Source: Nannocystis exedens
Lineage (GTDB): Bacteria > Myxococcota_A > Polyangia > Polyangiales > Polyangiaceae
Length of the DNA stretch: 48,770 bases
Direction: 5' to 3'
NCBI GenBank assembly: GCA_945861885.1
Contig: CAMAVR010000023.1
Span: 1 to 48,770 of the forward strand
Shown: one piece after another, positions 45,461 through 48,770 of the stretch
Layout of the letters: the number at the start of each line of letters is the position of its first letter
Position numbering within the stretch: the stretch's first letter is position 1
The notes under the pieces: model-generated
What the model was told of the DNA's origin: nothing
Database searches by the model: none
What the model saw: the letters and a program-made list of their open reading frames with translations, nothing else
Made by a program: the position numbers and the translations under genes

Positions 45461-47443
45461 CTACCGAAGCTCCGCCCGAGCGATCGTCCGAATTTGCACT
45501 TCTGGTAGCAGCTCCGCGAAACTCAGTACTGCCACACCTGGCAGATCGACCTCGATCAACTTGCGGACAAATCGTCGCACATCGGGTTGCGTCAGCACCA
45601 CAGTTGATCGTGGCGGTTTCGCCGGAATTGCCTGTTTGATCGACTCGATAATGTCGCGCGCCGGGGCAGGGGCTAGCGTAAGAAATGCTCCGGCCGCGGT
45701 GCGCGTGATCGCGCCACGAATTGTCTCTTCGATGAACGGATCTAACAAGTAAACCGAGGCAACACGCGATTGCGACGATGCGCTCGCTATCTCGGTGTAA
45801 CGATACGTGATCGCGCGTCGCAGCTGCGCGCGAACAAATTCTGCGAGAGCGAGCGGATCTTTTTCCGACGCGGCGACCGGCGCTAACGCTTCGAGAATCG
45901 CGCGCAAATCGCGAATGCAGATTGTCTCGTCGAGAAGTCGCCGTAAAATGTCGGTCAAAAGCGTTAGCGAAACAGGTTTCGGAACAACATTGCGCACAAC
46001 GGCTGGCGATAGTTGTTCAAGCTCGTCGAGAAGGCGCTGCGTTTCGTGCATCCCAAAGAGGTCGGCAGCGCGCGCGGTCAACACGTCGCGAGTCTCACGC
46101 CAGACCCAAGCGCTCGCATCAGTGATCGTCTCTGGTACATCGATCGTTTTCGCGGGGACTTCGTAAATCGAAATCACGGCGCGACGAGTGAGCGATGCGT
46201 CGGCCGATAAGACCGCGATTTGCGGCGGCGTCAGCGGCAACCCGAGGTCGCGAAATATATCGCTTCGCAGCTGCGAAAATCCGGCCAAGTTCGCCGCGAA
46301 TTTGCTTCCGCCAGCGACCTGCATTTCGGTCGCCAATCGCGGCGAAAGTTCGATACTCCACGGCGCAACTTGCGGAACAAATTTTTCATTCGCCGCGTCG
46401 ATGCGAGCGATCGTCGAATCGCGTGTCGCCGTCGCTGCGCGCGATGCGAAAAACAGTGCAACGCCGATCACAAGAAACGGAATCGCAGGGAGCCCCGGCG
46501 CAAGTGCAAGCGCGCCTACAAAAAGCGCTGATACCGTGAGAGCACGCGGCGCCGACAGCAGCTGATTTGAAAGCTCTTGCCCGAGCGGCGTGTCAGGCTC
46601 TTCGCTCGCCGTGCGCGTGACAAGCACGCCGGCCGCGGTCGACAAAACGAGCGCGGGGATTTGCGATACAAGGCCGTCACCAATCGTCAACAGCCCATAG
46701 CGCTTCAGCGCCTCACCGACTGCCATCCCCCGAGAGCCGACGCCGATCGCGAGCCCGCCAACAACGTTGACGACGGTGATTATCAGCGACGCAATCACAT
46801 CCCCCTTCACAAACTTCATCGCCCCGTCCATCGACCCGTAAAATTGGCTCTCGCGCGTCAAAGCGCGCCGCCGCCGCCGCGCTTCGTTCCCGTCGATGCT
46901 GCCCGACCGAAGTTCAGCGTCGATCGCCATTTGCTTCCCCGGCATCGCGTCGAGCACAAATCGCGCACCAACTTCGGCAACACGTTCGCTCCCTTTGGCG
47001 ATAACGACGAACTGGATAATCGTCAAAATCAGAAAAATGACCGCCCCAACAACGTAGTTGCCGCGAACAACCGCTTTGCCAAACGCGCGAATGACATCAC
47101 CGGCATCGGCTTGCAGCAAAATGAGCCGAGTCGACGAAACGTTCAGCGCCAAGCGATAGAGAGTCGTAAGAAGCAGTAGTGTAGGAAATGTCGCGATAGC
47201 GACCGCATCTTTGACAAACAGAACGATCACAAGAATCGTCACCGCAATCGATAAATTGGCCGCGATCAGCAGATCAAGCAGCCAAGTAGGAAGCGGAACG
47301 ATCATCAACGCAACGATCGCCACAACGCCAAGTGCAAGCGCGGCATCGGCGCTGCCAAAAGGGCGAGCAAACACCGAAAAGAAGCGACGGAAAGCAATTA
47401 AGAGGGGTCTAACCACCCCAAGCGCCCATAATCGAAAAACCAA
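45461..47443 (-). CDS. sctV: Type III secretion export gate, SctV/FlhA family (orphan)
   Basis: 660 residues. The first ~330 residues have eight likely membrane segments and the family signature YRLALNVSSTRLIL; a cytoplasmic loop carries EVGARFVLDAMPGKQMAIDA and QFYGSMDGAMKFVKGD, typical of the proton-using FHIPEP region, followed by GDGLVSQIPALVLSTAAG. The C-terminal ~300 residues are the cytoplasmic ring domain that receives substrates, ending LPEVQIRTIARAEL, closer to SctV than FlhA. No other secretion or flagellar gene lies nearby. Myxobacteria are known to carry incomplete, non-flagellar type III systems; whether this gate has partners elsewhere is unknown. Confidence 0.88.
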   Translation of the reverse strand: MVFRLWALGVVRPLLIAFRRFFSVFARPFGSADAALALGVVAIVALMIVPLPTWLLDLLIAANLSIAVTILVIVLFVKDAVAIATFPTLLLLTTLYRLALNVSSTRLILLQADAGDVIRAFGKAVVRGNYVVGAVIFLILTIIQFVVIAKGSERVAEVGARFVLDAMPGKQMAIDAELRSGSIDGNEARRRRRALTRESQFYGSMDGAMKFVKGDVIASLIITVVNVVGGLAIGVGSRGMAVGEALKRYGLLTIGDGLVSQIPALVLSTAAGVLVTRTASEEPDTPLGQELSNQLLSAPRALTVSALFVGALALAPGLPAIPFLVIGVALFFASRAATATRDSTIARIDAANEKFVPQVAPWSIELSPRLATEMQVAGGSKFAANLAGFSQLRSDIFRDLGLPLTPPQIAVLSADASLTRRAVISIYEVPAKTIDVPETITDASAWVWRETRDVLTARAADLFGMHETQRLLDELEQLSPAVVRNVVPKPVSLTLLTDILRRLLDETICIRDLRAILEALAPVAASEKDPLALAEFVRAQLRRAITYRYTEIASASSQSRVASVYLLDPFIEETIRGAITRTAAGAFLTLAPAPARDIIESIKQAIPAKPPRSTVVLTQPDVRRFVRKLIEVDLPGVAVLSFAELLPEVQIRTIARAELR

Positions 47444-47460
47444 AGAAGTTGAACAGGGAA

Positions 47461-47495
47461 CCCGTAAACGTGCCCGTGCCCGTAAACGTGCCCGG
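47461..47495. repeat. Intergenic GGGCACGTTTACGG-type repeat, copy 5
   Basis: The best-preserved copy: CCCGTAAACGTGCC, CGTG, then CCGTAAACGTGCCCGG. It lies in the divergent gap just upstream of the sctV-like start. Confidence 0.85.
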
Positions 47496-47683
47496 CTCCT
47501 AAGATCTGATCGCGGAAGATCTCATCGCGGGCGTCTCAACATGAGAACTACTCTATCTACGCTAGACAATTCCACAATTTGGGCAAAAGTTGACCGCGAT
47601 CGGCGCAGGCTGATAGGGGCTTTAAGAGCATCTCAGCTAAGCAGATGTTTGGTCCAGGCAATCGCCTCGCACGAGGGTAATGA

Positions 47684-48688
47684 ATGAAAAAGAAGCGCGT
47701 CGGAGTGCTGATGGGCGGCGGAAACGCCGAGCACGAGGTCTCTCTCTGCACCGGTGAAGGAATTGCGGCAGCGCTCGAAGCGCGCGGGCACGATGTCGTG
47801 CGCGTCGTATGCGGCAGTGCCGAAACGGCAGGAGCCGGCATCGACGAGCTCGTTCGTCGCGCCAACCTCGATACGGTGTTCATCGCCCTTCACGGAAGCG
47901 GCGGCGAAGATGGCTGCGTGCAAGGGCTGCTCGAAATCCTCGGCATTCCATACACCGGCTCCAGCGTCGTAGCGTCGGCACTGGCGATGGATAAAGTCAA
48001 AGCGAAAGAGCTCTTTCGCCTTCACAACGTTCCGACGCCGCCTTACTACGTCATCGATGCGGCGCAGCGAGGGGCGAGCCTAGAAGAGCTCGTCGAGCTC
48101 CACGGCACGTTCGGTTTCCCATCGGTCGTAAAGCCGCGAAGCGAGGGTTCGTCGGTCGGATTAACCGTGGTAAAAAACGCGTCTGAACTTGGCGAAGCAA
48201 TCGACCTAGCGCTGTCGTTCAACGGGTGCGCGCTTGTCGAGCGCTACGTCAAAGCGATCGAAGTGCAGGTCGGCGTTGTCGACGGCAAAGCGATCGGCGG
48301 CATCGAGGTCGTGCCAAAGAGCGGGCTCTACGATTACAAAGCGAAATACACAGCCGGAGAGACAGAATATTTCGTTCCGCCGCGCCTCCCTGAAACGCGG
48401 ATGCTAGGCGTCCTAAACATCGCAGAGCGCGCCGTAGCGGCGATCGGATGCACCGGCGTAGTGCGAGTCGATATGCTCGTGACAGAAGGCGGCAACGAGT
48501 ACGTCCTAGAAGTAAATACGCTCCCAGGCTTCACCGCAACATCGCTAATCCCAAAAATAGCGGCCAAAAATGGCACAAGTTACGGCGATTTGTGCGAAAC
48601 GATCCTAGCAGGAGCCAAGCTCCACTCGCGCCTAAAAGAGCCAAAACCGGCGCCAGTGATAGCGCCGATAGCCGCGCGAATTAGCTAA
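47684..48688 (+). CDS. ddl: D-alanine--D-alanine ligase
   Basis: 334 residues with an ATP-grasp fold. Landmarks: VGVLMGGGNAEHEVSL at the N-terminus, ALHGSGGEDGCVQGLLEILGIPYTGS, SVVKPRSEGSSVGLT, and VLEVNTLPGFTATSLIPK. The substrate site residues are as in Ddl (GSGGEDG). It makes D-Ala-D-Ala for peptidoglycan. The ATG is preceded by GAGGGTAATGA, a good ribosome site. Confidence 0.93.
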   Translation: MKKKRVGVLMGGGNAEHEVSLCTGEGIAAALEARGHDVVRVVCGSAETAGAGIDELVRRANLDTVFIALHGSGGEDGCVQGLLEILGIPYTGSSVVASALAMDKVKAKELFRLHNVPTPPYYVIDAAQRGASLEELVELHGTFGFPSVVKPRSEGSSVGLTVVKNASELGEAIDLALSFNGCALVERYVKAIEVQVGVVDGKAIGGIEVVPKSGLYDYKAKYTAGETEYFVPPRLPETRMLGVLNIAERAVAAIGCTGVVRVDMLVTEGGNEYVLEVNTLPGFTATSLIPKIAAKNGTSYGDLCETILAGAKLHSRLKEPKPAPVIAPIAARIS

Positions 48689-48721
48689 AACAACAATAGG
48701 CCGTTTTTTCGAAGACCTGTC

Positions 48722-48770
48722 ATCCTGAGGCCGCTTTTGCCGAAGGATCCCCCGTGGTTCATGGGATCCT
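48722..48770. repeat. TCATCCTGAG-type interspersed repeat, running off the window
   Basis: TCATCCTGAG-...-CGAAGGATC is a short intergenic repeat form found in many bacterial genomes. It includes an 8-bp inverted repeat AGGATCCC/GGGATCCT (48744-48751 and 48763-48770). The window ends inside it. Confidence 0.5.

Overview
The window looks like a chromosomal piece of a Myxococcota (myxobacterial) genome. The evidence is a complete mevalonate-type isoprenoid gene set, a matrixin protease ending in a MYXO-CTERM-like tail (Cys, hydrophobic stretch, Arg cluster), about eleven predicted lipoproteins, a LonB/YcbZ-like protease, a lone SctV/FlhA-family export gate and GC-rich coding. No rRNA, phage, insertion sequence or CRISPR array was seen. 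Three tRNAs are present: Phe(GAA), Leu(GAG) and Lys(UUU).

Region 1 (1-12.1 kb) is accessory in character. Nearly every product is exported or lipid-anchored and most are unrecognised. It holds the most interesting system: two paralogous genes on the minus strand (5226-6389 and 10457-11695) encoding secreted proteins that resemble ribosome-inactivating proteins (the rRNA N-glycosidase family of ricin A chain and Shiga toxin A), each followed directly by a small secreted helical protein. The two-gene module has been duplicated. A lipoprotein with a C-terminal segment resembling HicA and a cupredoxin-like lipoprotein lie between the copies.

Region 2 (12.1-33 kb) is mostly housekeeping: a Lon-like protease with a small lipoprotein, an EVE protein, an acyltransferase-3/SGNH protein, a cysteine-cluster protein, the ABC-F factor YbiT, pnp and rpsO, tRNA-Phe, thiC, bioB, a matrixin with a coupled exported protein, nadK and a glutamate-cysteine ligase. 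A 128-nt near-perfect hairpin and a 17-bp tandem repeat sit beside tRNA-Phe. A degenerate intergenic repeat built on GGGCACGTTTACGG occurs five times between 26.9 and 47.5 kb.

Region 3 (32.5-42.4 kb) centres on isoprenoids. A plus-strand operon encodes a short-chain prenyl diphosphate synthase, mevalonate kinase, diphosphomevalonate decarboxylase, phosphomevalonate kinase and HMG-CoA reductase, with stop/start overlaps or short gaps. A divergent minus-strand operon encodes a 2-hydroxyacid dehydrogenase, type 2 IPP isomerase and TrpF, followed by a lipoprotein with an ML (MD-2/NPC2-like) lipid-binding domain. Together these enzymes run from HMG-CoA to prenyl diphosphates; HMG-CoA synthase is not in the window. 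The prenyl synthase reading frame has no ATG, GTG or TTG upstream of its conserved GGKRLRP motif and appears to start at ATT behind a well-spaced ribosome binding site. A sensorless kinase-receiver protein follows.

Region 4 (42.4-48.8 kb) has tRNA-Leu, an EXORDIUM-like lipoprotein, two further lipoproteins, tRNA-Lys, an orphan sctV-like gene and ddl, and ends inside a TCATCCTGAG-type interspersed repeat.
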